The position numbers and the translations under genes were made by a program. Below the pieces are notes generated by a model. It searched no databases. It was given only the letters and a program-made list of their open reading frames with translations, and was not told the DNA's origin. DNA of 64,000 bases from UBA6522 sp965221035 (GTDB lineage Bacteria; Pseudomonadota; Gammaproteobacteria; Steroidobacterales; Rariloculaceae), in NCBI GenBank assembly GCA_965221035.1, contig OZ244860.1, forward strand, positions 1,240,001 to 1,304,000. Reading direction: 5' to 3'. Of this stretch, positions 35,106 to 44,582 are shown piece after piece. The number at the start of each line of letters is the position of its first letter. Positions within the stretch are counted from its first letter, which is position 1.

Positions 35106-36470
35106 ATGAAAATCCTCATACTGGGCGCGGGACAGGTCGGCACCACGGCGGCATACAGCCTGGCCCGCGAGGAGGCCAACGAGGTCACCATCGTCGACCA
35201 TGATCCGGACAAGCTGCGCGAGTTTCAGGAGCGGCTGGACGCGCGCACGGTTCTCGGCCACGCGGCCCACCCCGATGTGCTGGAGCGGGCCGGCGCCGGC
35301 GACGCGGAGATGATCATCGCGCTGACCAACAGCGACGAGATCAACATGGTCGCCTGCCAGGTCGCCGGCAGCCTCTTCGACACCCCCCGCAAGATCGCAC
35401 GCATCCGGTCCCGCGAATACGCCAAGCACCGCTCACTGTTTCGGGCGGAAGGCATACCGGTGGACATCATCATCAGCCCGGAACAACTGGTCACGGCGCA
35501 CATCAATGAACTCATCCAGTTCCCGGGGGCCCTGCAGGTGCTGGAATTCTCCGGGGGCCGGGTCAGGCTGGTGGCGGCGCGGGCCCACGAGGGCGGCGCG
35601 CTGATCAACCGGCCGATCCGCGAGCTGCCCGAGCACATCCCCAGGGTCGAGTGCCGGGTCGCGGCGATATTCCGCGAGGGCAAGAGCATCCTGCCGGATG
35701 GCGACACCGTGGTCAGGGAGGAGGACGAGGTCTTTTTCGTCGCCGCCCGCAAGGACATTCGGGCCGTGCTCAGCGAGGTGCGCAGCCTGGACAATCCCAT
35801 CCGACGGGTGGTCATCGCCGGCGGCGGCAACATCGGCATGCGGCTCGCCGCCGCGCTGGAGCACACCAACCAGGTCAAGGTCATCGAACGCGACCGCCAG
35901 GGCGCGCGCCGGATCTCCGAGCGGCTCGACCAGGCCATCGTCCTGCACGGCGACGCCACCGACGAAAACCTGCTGCTGGAGGAGAATATCGACCACGCCG
36001 ACGTATTCGTCGCCGTGACCAACGCCGAGGAGGCCAACATCCTTTCGACCATGCTGGCCAAGCGGATCGGCGCCCACAAGGTCATGGCGCTGATCAACAA
36101 GCCCGCCTACGCCGACCTGGCGGCGACGGGAACCATCGACATCGCCATCTCCCCGCAACAGATCACCCTGGGTTCGCTGCTCGCCCATGTGCGCAAGGGC
36201 GATGTGGTCAAGGTGCACTCGCTCCGCCATGGCGCAGCCGAGGCGATCGAGGCCGTTGCCCACGGCAATTTCCGCAAATCCCGTGTCGTCGGCCGCGCCA
36301 TCGAGCAGATCCGCCTGCCCCGGGGCGCGACCATCAGCGCCATCGTGCGCGGTGACGACGTGTTGATGGCCCACCACGACACGGTGATCGAGGAAGATGA
36401 CCACGTCATCCTGTTCGTGGCCGACCGGCGGCAGATCGACGAGGTGGAACGGCTGTTCGAGATTGGCTGA
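35106..36470 (+). CDS. trkA: Trk potassium-uptake regulator TrkA
   Basis: A cytoplasmic NAD(H)/nucleotide-binding RCK protein that gates the TrkH K+ channel. 454 aa with two tandem RCK units: LILGAGQVGTTAA near residue 4 and VIAGGGNIGMRLA near residue 237, each followed by a TrkA_C domain. The ATG at 35106 is clear. Its partner trkH lies at 48436 on the same strand, with about 12 kb of accessory genes between them, so the usual trkA-trkH linkage is interrupted. Confidence 0.95.
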   Translation: MKILILGAGQVGTTAAYSLAREEANEVTIVDHDPDKLREFQERLDARTVLGHAAHPDVLERAGAGDAEMIIALTNSDEINMVACQVAGSLFDTPRKIARIRSREYAKHRSLFRAEGIPVDIIISPEQLVTAHINELIQFPGALQVLEFSGGRVRLVAARAHEGGALINRPIRELPEHIPRVECRVAAIFREGKSILPDGDTVVREEDEVFFVAARKDIRAVLSEVRSLDNPIRRVVIAGGGNIGMRLAAALEHTNQVKVIERDRQGARRISERLDQAIVLHGDATDENLLLEENIDHADVFVAVTNAEEANILSTMLAKRIGAHKVMALINKPAYADLAATGTIDIAISPQQITLGSLLAHVRKGDVVKVHSLRHGAAEAIEAVAHGNFRKSRVVGRAIEQIRLPRGATISAIVRGDDVLMAHHDTVIEEDDHVILFVADRRQIDEVERLFEIG

Positions 36471-36532
36471 GCGTGGACGCCGCCAGATAAACGGGATTCT
36501 CCGGGCGATTCCACCGGGACACGCACAGACGA

Positions 36533-39500
36533 ATGATTGAGCTTGAGAAGATCGTCCCCGGAAGCCGCCTCGCCGGTGTTCATGGCGATGGCCCGGTAGA
36601 GATCATCGCCACCCGCGCTTACGGGCCGGATGCGGTGGAAGTGACCTTCAAGATCCCCAGCGGGATCGAACAGCGCATCCTTTACCGTGGCGACGAGGCC
36701 GGACTGCGCGAGGTGTCGCCAGCGCGACGCTTCGCCTTCGATGGTGACGGTCGCCTTTTCCGGCTGGCTTTCGAAGCGTTGCGGATTCGCCTGGCGCATC
36801 TCTTTGATCCCTATGTTGCCGTAAACGCGTCGCAGATCGAGCCGCTACCGCACCAGTTGACGGCCGTATACGGCGCCATGCTGGATCGCCAGCCACTACG
36901 CTTTCTGCTGGCTGACGATCCCGGTGCGGGCAAGACCGTGATGGCAGGGCTGCTGATCAAGGAGCTTCTGATCCGGGGAAGTCTCGAACGCTGCCTAATC
37001 GTCGCGCCTGGAAGCCTTGTCGAACAGTGGCAGGACGAGTTGATGGACAAGTTCGACCTTGCCTTCGACATATTGAGCCGCGAGCGGGTGGAAACATCGG
37101 TAACCGGCAATCCCTTCGCGGAACATTCAAGGCTGATCGCGCGACTCGACATGCTCGCCCGCAACGACCAACTGAAAGAAAAACTGGAAGCGGCGCCGGA
37201 TTGGGACCTGGTCGTGTGTGACGAGGCGCATCGCATGTCGGCGAGTTTCTTCGGCCAGGAAGTCAAGTACACCAAACGCTACCAGCTGGGCGCGCTGCTC
37301 GGCCGTCTGGCCCGCCATTTCCTGCTGATGACGGCCACTCCCCACAACGGCAAGGAGACCGACTTTCAGCTATTCATGGGCCTGCTGGACGCTGACCGCT
37401 TCGAAGGCCGCTTTCGCAAAGGTGTTCACAAGGTGGACCCGTCCGACATGATGCGTCGACTGACCAAGGAGGAGCTGTTCCGTTTCGACGGCAGCCCGCT
37501 GTTTCCCGAACGCCGCGCGTATACGGTTTCCTACAACCTGTCGCCGCGCGAGGACGCTCTCTACAAGGCCGTCTCGAATTACGTCAGTGAAGAGATGAAC
37601 CGTGCCGACCGCGTGGCCGAAGATGGGTCGATGCGTCGGAACAATGTTGGGTTCGCCCTGCAGATTCTCCAGCGCCGCCTCGCTTCGTCGCCGGCCGCGA
37701 TTCACGAATCCCTCAAACGCCGTCTGTCGAGATTGGAAGGGCGCATTGAGGAGGAGAGACAGTTGCGCACTGGGGTCGGCCCTGCCTTCCCGATCACACA
37801 GGCGGAGCCGGAATCAACGCTGGACGAGTACGATCTGGACGAGGCCACTGCAGCGGAACTGGAGAATCACGAGGAGCGGCTTCTTGATCGCGCCACAGCG
37901 GCACAGACGATCGCCGAGCTCGAAACGGAGATCGCCGAACTTCGGCGCCTTGAACGCATGGCCCGTGCGCTGCGCCGCTCCGGCGAAGACGCCAAGTGGC
38001 AACAGCTCGACCGAATCCTGGACGACCCCAGGGTGAATGACCACGCGCGGGACGCAAGACGCAAGATCGTGATCTTTACCGAGGCGCGCGACACGCTGGA
38101 ATACCTGGCGGGAAGGATCCGCGCCCGCACCGGCGAGGCGGAAAGTGTCGTGCTGGTGCATGGCGGGGTGCCGCGCGACCGGCGGCGCGCCATCATCGCC
38201 GCCTTCAACGACGACCCGGCGGTGCGATTCCTGTTGGCGAACGACGCCGCAGGCGAAGGTGTCAACCTGCAGCGCGGCGCCCACTTGATGGTCAACTACG
38301 ACCTGCCGTGGAATCCGAACCGTCTTGAACAACGCTTCGGTCGCATTCACCGAATCGGGCAGACCGAGGTTTGCCACTTGTGGAACCTGGTGGCTGGCAA
38401 CACACGCGAAGGCGCCGTGTACGAGCGGCTGCTGGAGAAGCTGGAAACGGCCCGGTCGACGCTGGGCGGCAAGGTGTACGACGTGTTGGGCGAGTTGTTC
38501 GAAGCGCGTCCGTTGCGGGAACTTTTCGTGGAAGCCATTCGCTACGGCGAACGGCCCGAAGTGCGCGAACGGCTGTTTCGTGCAATCGACGGCGCGGTGG
38601 ATGTCGCCAACATCAACGCGCTGGTTGCGCGCAACAAGCTCACACGGGAAGGAATCGACCCGTCTACGGTTCAGGGGCTGCGCGATGCGATGGAGCGGGC
38701 GGCGGCGCGCCGCCTGCAGCCTCACCATATCCGCTCCTTTTTCGAAGCCGCCTTCGCCGAGGCCCGAGGGGTGCTGCGTCGGCGCGAAAAGGGTCGTTTC
38801 GAAGTGACGCGCGTGCCGGCCGCGCTCAGGGACCGCGACCGCCTGATGGGGCGCGCGGATCCGGTTCTGGAACGCTACCGGCGCATATGCTTCGACAAGG
38901 AACTCGTTTCCGGGAAGCCTCAAGCCGCCTTGGTGGCGCCGGGTCATCCGCTGCTCGACGCGCTTCTGGACCACACCCTGGAAAACTACCGCGGCCTGCT
39001 TACGCGGGGCGCGGTGTTGGTGGACGTTACGGGCCGGCACGATGGCCCCCGGGTTCTGGTCGCATTGCGCCACAGAATTCGCGACGGCAGGACCACCCGC
39101 AACGGCCAGCCGCAATCTGTTTCCGAGCGACTTCAGTTTGTATGGCTCGACTCAAGAGGCGGTGCGGTGGACGCTGGCCTCGCACCCTATCTCGATTGCC
39201 GACCGCTACAAGACGAAGAAAACGCCCAGCTGAAGAAAGTCATGGAAGCTGGCTGGCTCAAGGGGCCGCTGGAGGAACGGGCGCGCACACTCGCGGTGAC
39301 CGACCTCGTTCCCAGGCACCTTGAGGAAGTGAAAGAACGGCGCGTTGCTGAACTCGACAAGATCGAGGCCGCCGTAAAGGAGCGCATGCGTCGGGAGATC
39401 GCTCACCTTCACCACCGCGCTCTAGAAGTCGAGTCCCGGGAGCGGGCCGGAAAGAAGCCGCGGTTGAACTCGGAAAATCTCCGCCGTCAAGCTGAAGCCC

Positions 39501-40063
39501 TGACCGGCCGGCTCGAACGGCGGCTTGCCGAAATCGGTCGCCAGCGCGATATCGCCCCCTTGCCGCCGGAGATCTGCGGCGCGGCCCTGGTCGTCCCGGC
39601 GCGACTGGTCACCTCACAGCAAACCGGCGAGGCAAGCGGCGCGGCAAGCCAGTCGGCAGACGCGCAGGCGCGCGCGGTAATCGAGGCCAAGGCAATGCAG
39701 GCGGTCATTGAGCGTGAGCGAAACTCGGGGCGACAACCCGTGGATGTGTCCGCCGAGGACCGCGGCTACGACATTGAAAGCCGCGATCCGGAAACCGGCG
39801 GGCTGCTGTTCATCGAAGTCAAGGGGCGCCGCGCCGACGCCCGCGCGATCACCATCACGAGAAACGAGATGCTTGCAGCCTGGAATGCGGGCGACTCGTT
39901 CATCCTTGCTGCCGTGCTCGTCGAGGGCGATCTGGTCCACGCACCGATGAATGTGCGTAACCCGGCGCCTCTATTCGGGCCCGAACCAAGTTTCAACGAG
40001 GTGTCGCGGTCCATCACCGTGGATTCCATCAAGCACTACCACAGCGCGCAATCCCAGTCCTGA
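36533..40063 (+). CDS. Large SNF2-like helicase with C-terminal DUF3883 / PD-(D/E)XK-like domain
   Basis: An 1176-aa superfamily 2 translocase. Walker A DDPGAGKTVMAG (residues 128-139), DEAH box (230-233), TATPHNG (267-273), helicase C-terminal domain with KIVIFTEARDTLEYL and EQRFGRIHRIGQTE (about 600). A long charged region follows. The C-terminus has GYDIES then FIEVKGRR (about residues 1080-1105), the DUF3883 domain, whose D...ExK pattern resembles a PD-(D/E)XK nuclease core. Helicases of this architecture are common in anti-phage islands. It is the first gene of the cassette, 62 bp after trkA. Whether the nuclease-like domain cuts DNA cannot be told from sequence. Confidence 0.9.
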   Translation: MIELEKIVPGSRLAGVHGDGPVEIIATRAYGPDAVEVTFKIPSGIEQRILYRGDEAGLREVSPARRFAFDGDGRLFRLAFEALRIRLAHLFDPYVAVNASQIEPLPHQLTAVYGAMLDRQPLRFLLADDPGAGKTVMAGLLIKELLIRGSLERCLIVAPGSLVEQWQDELMDKFDLAFDILSRERVETSVTGNPFAEHSRLIARLDMLARNDQLKEKLEAAPDWDLVVCDEAHRMSASFFGQEVKYTKRYQLGALLGRLARHFLLMTATPHNGKETDFQLFMGLLDADRFEGRFRKGVHKVDPSDMMRRLTKEELFRFDGSPLFPERRAYTVSYNLSPREDALYKAVSNYVSEEMNRADRVAEDGSMRRNNVGFALQILQRRLASSPAAIHESLKRRLSRLEGRIEEERQLRTGVGPAFPITQAEPESTLDEYDLDEATAAELENHEERLLDRATAAQTIAELETEIAELRRLERMARALRRSGEDAKWQQLDRILDDPRVNDHARDARRKIVIFTEARDTLEYLAGRIRARTGEAESVVLVHGGVPRDRRRAIIAAFNDDPAVRFLLANDAAGEGVNLQRGAHLMVNYDLPWNPNRLEQRFGRIHRIGQTEVCHLWNLVAGNTREGAVYERLLEKLETARSTLGGKVYDVLGELFEARPLRELFVEAIRYGERPEVRERLFRAIDGAVDVANINALVARNKLTREGIDPSTVQGLRDAMERAAARRLQPHHIRSFFEAAFAEARGVLRRREKGRFEVTRVPAALRDRDRLMGRADPVLERYRRICFDKELVSGKPQAALVAPGHPLLDALLDHTLENYRGLLTRGAVLVDVTGRHDGPRVLVALRHRIRDGRTTRNGQPQSVSERLQFVWLDSRGGAVDAGLAPYLDCRPLQDEENAQLKKVMEAGWLKGPLEERARTLAVTDLVPRHLEEVKERRVAELDKIEAAVKERMRREIAHLHHRALEVESRERAGKKPRLNSENLRRQAEALTGRLERRLAEIGRQRDIAPLPPEICGAALVVPARLVTSQQTGEASGAASQSADAQARAVIEAKAMQAVIERERNSGRQPVDVSAEDRGYDIESRDPETGGLLFIEVKGRRADARAITITRNEMLAAWNAGDSFILAAVLVEGDLVHAPMNVRNPAPLFGPEPSFNEVSRSITVDSIKHYHSAQSQS

Positions 40064-40293
40064 ACCCGCGGAGATGAAAAGGCGCGCAGCGGTACATGGA
40101 CCGAGCTAATCGACGCCACCGCCCCTGATTCCACGAAACGGCTGACCACCGCGCCTTGCGGATATTGCGTTTCGTGCGATCAGCCACTATCGTCGTTCGA
40201 ATGCCAACCACGGTGCCACCTGAATGGACACGCAGACTGGTTGTAGAAATTTCTGCTTAGTCTTTTGCGCTGAATCGCAGGCTGCGGGGTGCG
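40064..40293. other. Non-coding gap after the helicase gene
   Basis: 230 bp with no credible gene. A short 19-codon frame (starting MPTTVPPEWTRRL at 40201) ends in a stop just before the next gene; it could be a remnant but has no clear relative. No promoter or repeat stands out. Confidence 0.4.
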
Positions 40294-40641
40294 TTGCACG
40301 ATCTGCGCGAAGCTGTGGTCGAAGCCGATGAGGAAGGGTTTCCACGTCCATCGGATGCGGCTATAGGGAATGCTCAGCGAATATTGCGGGCCATGTACCA
40401 AGTCTCGCCGCAACGGTTTGAGGTCTATCCCACACCAGACGGAGAGATCGCCATTGATGCTCCCGGCGGACGCGGACGTTCGGTGCTGCTGCTTTGCGAT
40501 TCTAACGGCGGTGCTCTGTGTCTGGTCAACATGGATGGCAGGCACAGGCGAGCGAATTACGCCGACGCGAGCGCTCTTCCAGACGGTTTCGTGCGAGAGG
40601 CGCTGTTTGAATTGGCGCAGCGGGACGACCGAGCCGCGTGA
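40294..40641 (+). CDS. Small conserved protein of unknown function (defence cassette)
   Basis: A 115-aa soluble acidic protein: LREAVVEADEEGFPRPSDAAI at the N-terminus, then FEVYPTPDGEIAIDAPG and GGALCLVNMDG. The pattern (a helical start, then 'PTPDGEIAID' beta strands) recurs in small accessory proteins I have seen near defence and toxin-antitoxin loci, but I know no function. The only in-frame start is TTG at 40294; an in-frame stop (TAG) precedes it at about 40258. Its stop overlaps the next gene as GTGA, so the two are coupled. Confidence 0.65.
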   Translation: MHDLREAVVEADEEGFPRPSDAAIGNAQRILRAMYQVSPQRFEVYPTPDGEIAIDAPGGRGRSVLLLCDSNGGALCLVNMDGRHRRANYADASALPDGFVREALFELAQRDDRAA

Positions 40642-40895
40642 CGCTTGGGGACGATATCGACCCGGAAGAAAACCTCGGCAGGGACGTGTTTTCAAGCCAT
40701 GAGGCCAAGCGAGCCCGACGCGGAAGGATCAGACTTAATGTTTTTCTTGAAAGACGGCAACATCCCGTGCTGTCCGTCGCCCGTCTCGATTGCGTCCCGC
40801 CTTCACAGGCAGTTGGAATAGCTGTTTGCGTAGCTGTCGCCAGTAAAAGGAGATTTTACGGTTGGGCTGTTATCGACGCAGGTACGGTCGCGTAA
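40638..40895 (+). CDS. Small conserved protein of unknown function (defence cassette)
   Basis: An 85-aa protein, begun with the GTG at 40638 that overlaps the previous stop. It has DDIDPEENLGRDVFSSHEAKR, a basic stretch, then VFLERRQHPVLSVARLD and FYGWAVIDA at the end. The FYGWAVI ending and 'LSVxRLD' core look conserved rather than random, and the GTGA coupling supports translation. Function unknown. Confidence 0.6.
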   Translation: MTLGDDIDPEENLGRDVFSSHEAKRARRGRIRLNVFLERRQHPVLSVARLDCVPPSQAVGIAVCVAVASKRRFYGWAVIDAGTVA

Positions 40896-40907
40896 AATGA
40901 TCGGCAA

Positions 40908-41054
40908 GTGACCGCGTCGCCTCTACTCGACAACCCCTATCATGCCGATATTGTCCTGCCTGACATTGCCGTCAAGGATCGCGAAGAGCAGAAACGCCAT
41001 GCGCAGGAACTTGCGGACGAGGCAACTTGGCGCAGCCGCGACCACGATGGCTGA
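40908..41054 (+). CDS. Very small ORF upstream of the DUF1156 methyltransferase
   Basis: A 48-aa frame from GTG 40908 to TGA 41054. Its sequence (LLDNPYHADIVLPD, then DREEQKRHAQELADEATW) has the look of a conserved small protein: 'NPYHADIVLP' followed by a charged amphipathic helix. It lies 12 bp after the preceding small gene and 29 bp before the methyltransferase ATG. Function unknown. Confidence 0.5.
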   Translation: MTASPLLDNPYHADIVLPDIAVKDREEQKRHAQELADEATWRSRDHDG

Positions 41055-41083
41055 CGGCCTTTCCTGAGCGCACGAGCGCTGAT

Positions 41084-43978
41084 ATGTCACCCACCCACCG
41101 CAAGAAACTCATCGAAGTCTCCCTGCCCTTGGAGGCCATCAACAAGGCCTCGGCGCGGGAGAAGTCGATACGGCACGGGCATCCCTCGACCTTGCACCTG
41201 TGGTGGGCCCGGAGACCGCTGGCGGCCTGCCGGGCGGTGCTGTTCGCGCAGCTTGTCGACGACCCGTCGGCCTGGCCGGAGGAGTTTCCGACCGAGGCGG
41301 ATCAGGAGTGCGAGCGCAAGCGCCTGCACGGCATCATCGAGGAAATCGTGCCCTGGGAGGCGACCAACGATGAGCGCATCCTGAACCGTGCACGATTCGA
41401 GATTGCCCGCTCGTTGGCGAGGGGTCGTGGAGAACCCGCGCCGCCACCGAACGACGCCAAGGCAGTGCTGGCTTACCTTGCGGAGCACGCGCCGCCCGTG
41501 TGCGACCCGTTCTGCGGTGGTGGATCCATTCCCCTCGAAGCCCAGCGCCTCGGCCTGCGCGCCCACGGTTCGGACCTGAACCCCGTTGCCGTGCTCGTGT
41601 CGAAAGCCACCTGCGAAATCCCGCCGAAGTTCGCAGGGCTGCCGCCCGTCCATCCTGAGAAGAAACCGCTGGGGATGTGGGACGGCGTACAGGGGTTAGC
41701 CGACGACATCCGCCACTACGGGCGCTGGATGCGCGACGTAGCCGAGTCGCGCATCGGGCATCTCTATCCGCAGATCGAAGTCACGGCGGACATGGCGGTG
41801 GAGCGCAAGGACCTCGAGCCCTACGTCGGAAAGCAGCTCACAGTCATTGCCTGGCTCTGGGCTCGCACCGTCGCTTCGCCCGACCCGATGCTGCGTGGTG
41901 CGCAGGTGCCACTGGCAAGCTCTTTCGTGCTGTCGTCGAAGAAAGGAAAGGAGGCGATCGTCGTTCCGGAGGTTGATCGTGACAACGGTGCCTACCGGTT
42001 TACGGTGAAGGTTGGCGGCATCGGGACGGAAGAGTTTGTGCGGGCAAGAGCCGGCACCAAGGCTGGCCGCGGCGCCAACTTCACCTGCTTGGTCTCCGGC
42101 TCGCCACTTGCGGGCGATCACATCAAGGCGGAAGGCAAGGCGGGCCGCATGGGTGCACGGCTCATGGCGGTCGTGGCACAGGGCAGGCGCGGGCGTGTAT
42201 ATCTGGAACCAACGAATGCCATGGAGGAAGTCGCCAGCGAGGCGCAGCCCGAATGGCATCCGACAGAGGCTCTGCCGAATGACCCTCGGGCCATTTGGTG
42301 CCCACTCTATGGCCTCACTACATTCGCGGACCTCTTCACCGACCGCCAACTCGTCGCGCTGACGACCTTCTCGGACCTGGTCACCGAGGCACGGGAGCAG
42401 GTGCTCACGGATGCGCTGGCGGCGGGCATGGACACCGACGCGTCCCGCCTCGCCGACGGCGGCACCGGCGCGGCAGCCTACGCCGATGCGGTGGCGACGT
42501 ATTTGGGCTTGGCCGTTGGTCGCGCCTGCGACTATTGGAGTAGCAACGCGACTTGGGTTAGCGGAGGTGAATTCATCCGTAACTCGTTTGCACGCCAAGC
42601 CATACCGATGGTTTGGGACTACGCAGAGAGCAATCCGTTCAGTTCAGCGAGTGGGAATTGGGCGGATACCGCCATCGGCTGGATTCAGAAAGTCGTCGAG
42701 TCGTTGGGGATTCCAGCAACGCCTGCTGCAGCAATTCAACAAGATGCCGCTAGCAAGACTCCACTCGTCAATGACTCTATTGTCGCAACGGATCCGCCCT
42801 ACTATGACAATATTGGATATTCTGATTTGTCGGACTTCTTCTACGTCTGGCAACGGCGCACGCTACGTGAACTATGGCCGGATCTTTTTCGCAGAGTGCT
42901 GGCGCCCAAGAACGAGGAACTCGTGGCCACCCCGTACCGCCACGGGAGCAAGGAAGCCGCGGAACAATTCTTCATGGATGGAATGGGCATGGCACTTGCC
43001 AACATGCATGCATCAGGGCGGGACGATTACCCGGTGACGATTTACTATGCGTTCAAGCAATCCGAAGTCGCACGGGAAGGTTTGACATCTCCCGGCTGGG
43101 CTACGTTTCTTCAGGGGGTCTTTGATGCGGGATATATGATCGACGGCACATGGCCGGTACGAACAGAAAGGACGGCCAGGTCGATTGGCCATGGCGCTAA
43201 CGCCCTCGCTTCCTCCATCGTCCTCGTCTGTCGCAAACGCCCGCCAGATGCCCCAGTCGTCACCCGCCGAGAATTCGTTACCCGACTCCGCGCTGAGCTG
43301 CGCGGCGCCCTGGAAAAGATCCGCGCCGGCGGTGTCGGCCCGGTTGACATGGCGCAGGCAGCACTCGGCCCCGGCATAGGCGTCTTCACGGCGGCCTCGA
43401 AGGTGCTGGAACCCGACGACACGCCGATGACCGTGCGCACTGCCATTGCCCTCATTAATCAAGTGCGCGACGAAATATCCGGCGAGGAAGCGGGCGCCTA
43501 CGACGCCGACACCCGCTTCTGCATTGACTGGTTCGAAGCCTTCGGCATGGATGCCGGAAAGTCGGGCGACGCCATCACCATGGCCCAAGCCTACGACATC
43601 GGTGTCGATGCGCTGCAACATGCAGGTATCCTCAGCGCCCAAGGGGGCTCGGCGCGCCTGCTGCGCCGCGACGAATTGCCCGAAGACTGGAACCCGACAA
43701 CCGACAAGCGTCTGACTGACTGGGAATGCGCACAGCATCTGGCGCGTGTGCTTGAATCCCCCGCTGGAGGCATCGCCGCTGCCGCAAACCTGTATGCCAG
43801 GATGACACCGAAACGGAGCGAAGCCGCGCGCCTGCTCGCCTATCGCCTCTACGACATCTGCGAGCGCCAGAACCGAACCGTCGAAGCCCAAGTATGGAAC
43901 ATGCTGGCGCGGGAATGGCCAGCACTCGAGGAAGCGGCAACGAACGTGGAAACGCAAGTTCAGGCGACGTTATTGTAG
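41084..43978 (+). CDS. DUF1156 adenine-type DNA methyltransferase
   Basis: A 964-aa protein of the DUF1156/COG1743 class. It starts with HRKKLIEVSLPLEAINKASAREKSIRHGHPSTLHLWWARRP in pieces (the DUF1156 signature, residues 5-44), SAM motif DPFCGGGSIP (141-150), and catalytic DPPY (570-573) within TDPPYYDNIGY. Such proteins are predicted N6-adenine methyltransferases. The zinc-ribbon cysteines of many relatives are not seen (SPDPMLRG occupies the usual CPNPxC region). A patch at 42781-42840 is only about 43% G+C. The ATG at 41084 fits the conserved N-terminus; upstream codons are not conserved. Probably modifies host DNA for the cassette. Confidence 0.9.
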   Translation: MSPTHRKKLIEVSLPLEAINKASAREKSIRHGHPSTLHLWWARRPLAACRAVLFAQLVDDPSAWPEEFPTEADQECERKRLHGIIEEIVPWEATNDERILNRARFEIARSLARGRGEPAPPPNDAKAVLAYLAEHAPPVCDPFCGGGSIPLEAQRLGLRAHGSDLNPVAVLVSKATCEIPPKFAGLPPVHPEKKPLGMWDGVQGLADDIRHYGRWMRDVAESRIGHLYPQIEVTADMAVERKDLEPYVGKQLTVIAWLWARTVASPDPMLRGAQVPLASSFVLSSKKGKEAIVVPEVDRDNGAYRFTVKVGGIGTEEFVRARAGTKAGRGANFTCLVSGSPLAGDHIKAEGKAGRMGARLMAVVAQGRRGRVYLEPTNAMEEVASEAQPEWHPTEALPNDPRAIWCPLYGLTTFADLFTDRQLVALTTFSDLVTEAREQVLTDALAAGMDTDASRLADGGTGAAAYADAVATYLGLAVGRACDYWSSNATWVSGGEFIRNSFARQAIPMVWDYAESNPFSSASGNWADTAIGWIQKVVESLGIPATPAAAIQQDAASKTPLVNDSIVATDPPYYDNIGYSDLSDFFYVWQRRTLRELWPDLFRRVLAPKNEELVATPYRHGSKEAAEQFFMDGMGMALANMHASGRDDYPVTIYYAFKQSEVAREGLTSPGWATFLQGVFDAGYMIDGTWPVRTERTARSIGHGANALASSIVLVCRKRPPDAPVVTRREFVTRLRAELRGALEKIRAGGVGPVDMAQAALGPGIGVFTAASKVLEPDDTPMTVRTAIALINQVRDEISGEEAGAYDADTRFCIDWFEAFGMDAGKSGDAITMAQAYDIGVDALQHAGILSAQGGSARLLRRDELPEDWNPTTDKRLTDWECAQHLARVLESPAGGIAAAANLYARMTPKRSEAARLLAYRLYDICERQNRTVEAQVWNMLAREWPALEEAATNVETQVQATLL

Positions 43979-44030
43979 CGACCGGGGGGTAATCCTGAGC
44001 CAGACTCCATCATGCGTTTGATGGTCGAGT

Positions 44031-44058
44031 TTTACTGTCGTTGCGTTGCGGGTAATAT
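44031..44058 (+). promoter_or_regulatory. Candidate promoter for the DUF7662-PIN-DUF499 genes
   Basis: TTTACT (44031-44036) and TAATAT (44053-44058), 16 bases apart, each match consensus at 4/6. They lie 43 bp before the ATG at 44102, which has a strong GGGAGGGG ribosome site, in a locally AT-rich stretch. A weak but plausible internal promoter. Confidence 0.3.
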
Positions 44059-44101
44059 TCAAGTCAGACAGAACTTAATCATTGAAGCCAAGGGAGGGGA
44101 T

Positions 44102-44575
44102 ATGTCTGCCCTACGTAACCAATTGATCAAGGATGCCGCTGCAAGGGGTAAGTACTCGCCGCTGTATCGTCATCTGGCGTCGATGGCCGGTCCACGCTGG
44201 CGGGCTTCGTTCGAGGAGCTGGAGGCGATCCTTGGCTTCAACTTGCCGGACTCCGCGCGACTCTACCGGCCTTGGTGGTCGAACCAGAAGCGGAGCGCAG
44301 GACATAGCCATGCACTAGCCTGGCAGGCAGCAGGATGGAAAACGCGGGCTGTGGACCTCGAATCGGAAACACTGGTATTCGAGTGCGTGCATGATCCGTC
44401 GGACGACGCAGACAACACCCCACCGGCTGGCAGGAAACTGGATTTCGATCAAATATGGCCGGCAGTACCCGGCGGAGCCTGGCCGCCGGGATTCCGTATG
44501 AGCCGCGAACAGATTTACGACGAGACCGGGCGTCTGACGGGCGGGTCGCAGAACGATATCAAGCCGGGCGGATAA
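44102..44575 (+). CDS. DUF7662 domain protein
   Basis: A 157-aa protein. Residues ~15-90 read KYSPLYRHLASMAGPRWRAS, FEELEAILGFNLPDSARLYRPWW, SHALAWQAAGWKTRAVDLES, matching the DUF7662 pattern (function unknown, frequent near defence and TA genes). The ATG at 44102 is chosen because AGGGAGGGG precedes it; the open frame to 44012 lacks a ribosome site. It ends 7 bp before the PIN gene and might be its antitoxin or regulator, which is inference from spacing only. Confidence 0.75.
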   Translation: MSALRNQLIKDAAARGKYSPLYRHLASMAGPRWRASFEELEAILGFNLPDSARLYRPWWSNQKRSAGHSHALAWQAAGWKTRAVDLESETLVFECVHDPSDDADNTPPAGRKLDFDQIWPAVPGGAWPPGFRMSREQIYDETGRLTGGSQNDIKPGG

Positions 44576-44582
44576 GCTGCCA

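Noticed and set aside
36471..36540. Direct repeats marking integration of the defence island
   Set aside because: I compared the trkA-side flank with the trkH-side flank (48338-48435) and found no convincing repeat.
40201..40260. Tiny 19-codon gene after the helicase
   Set aside because: Too short, no recognisable ribosome site, and it ends in a stop before the next gene; no support beyond an open frame.
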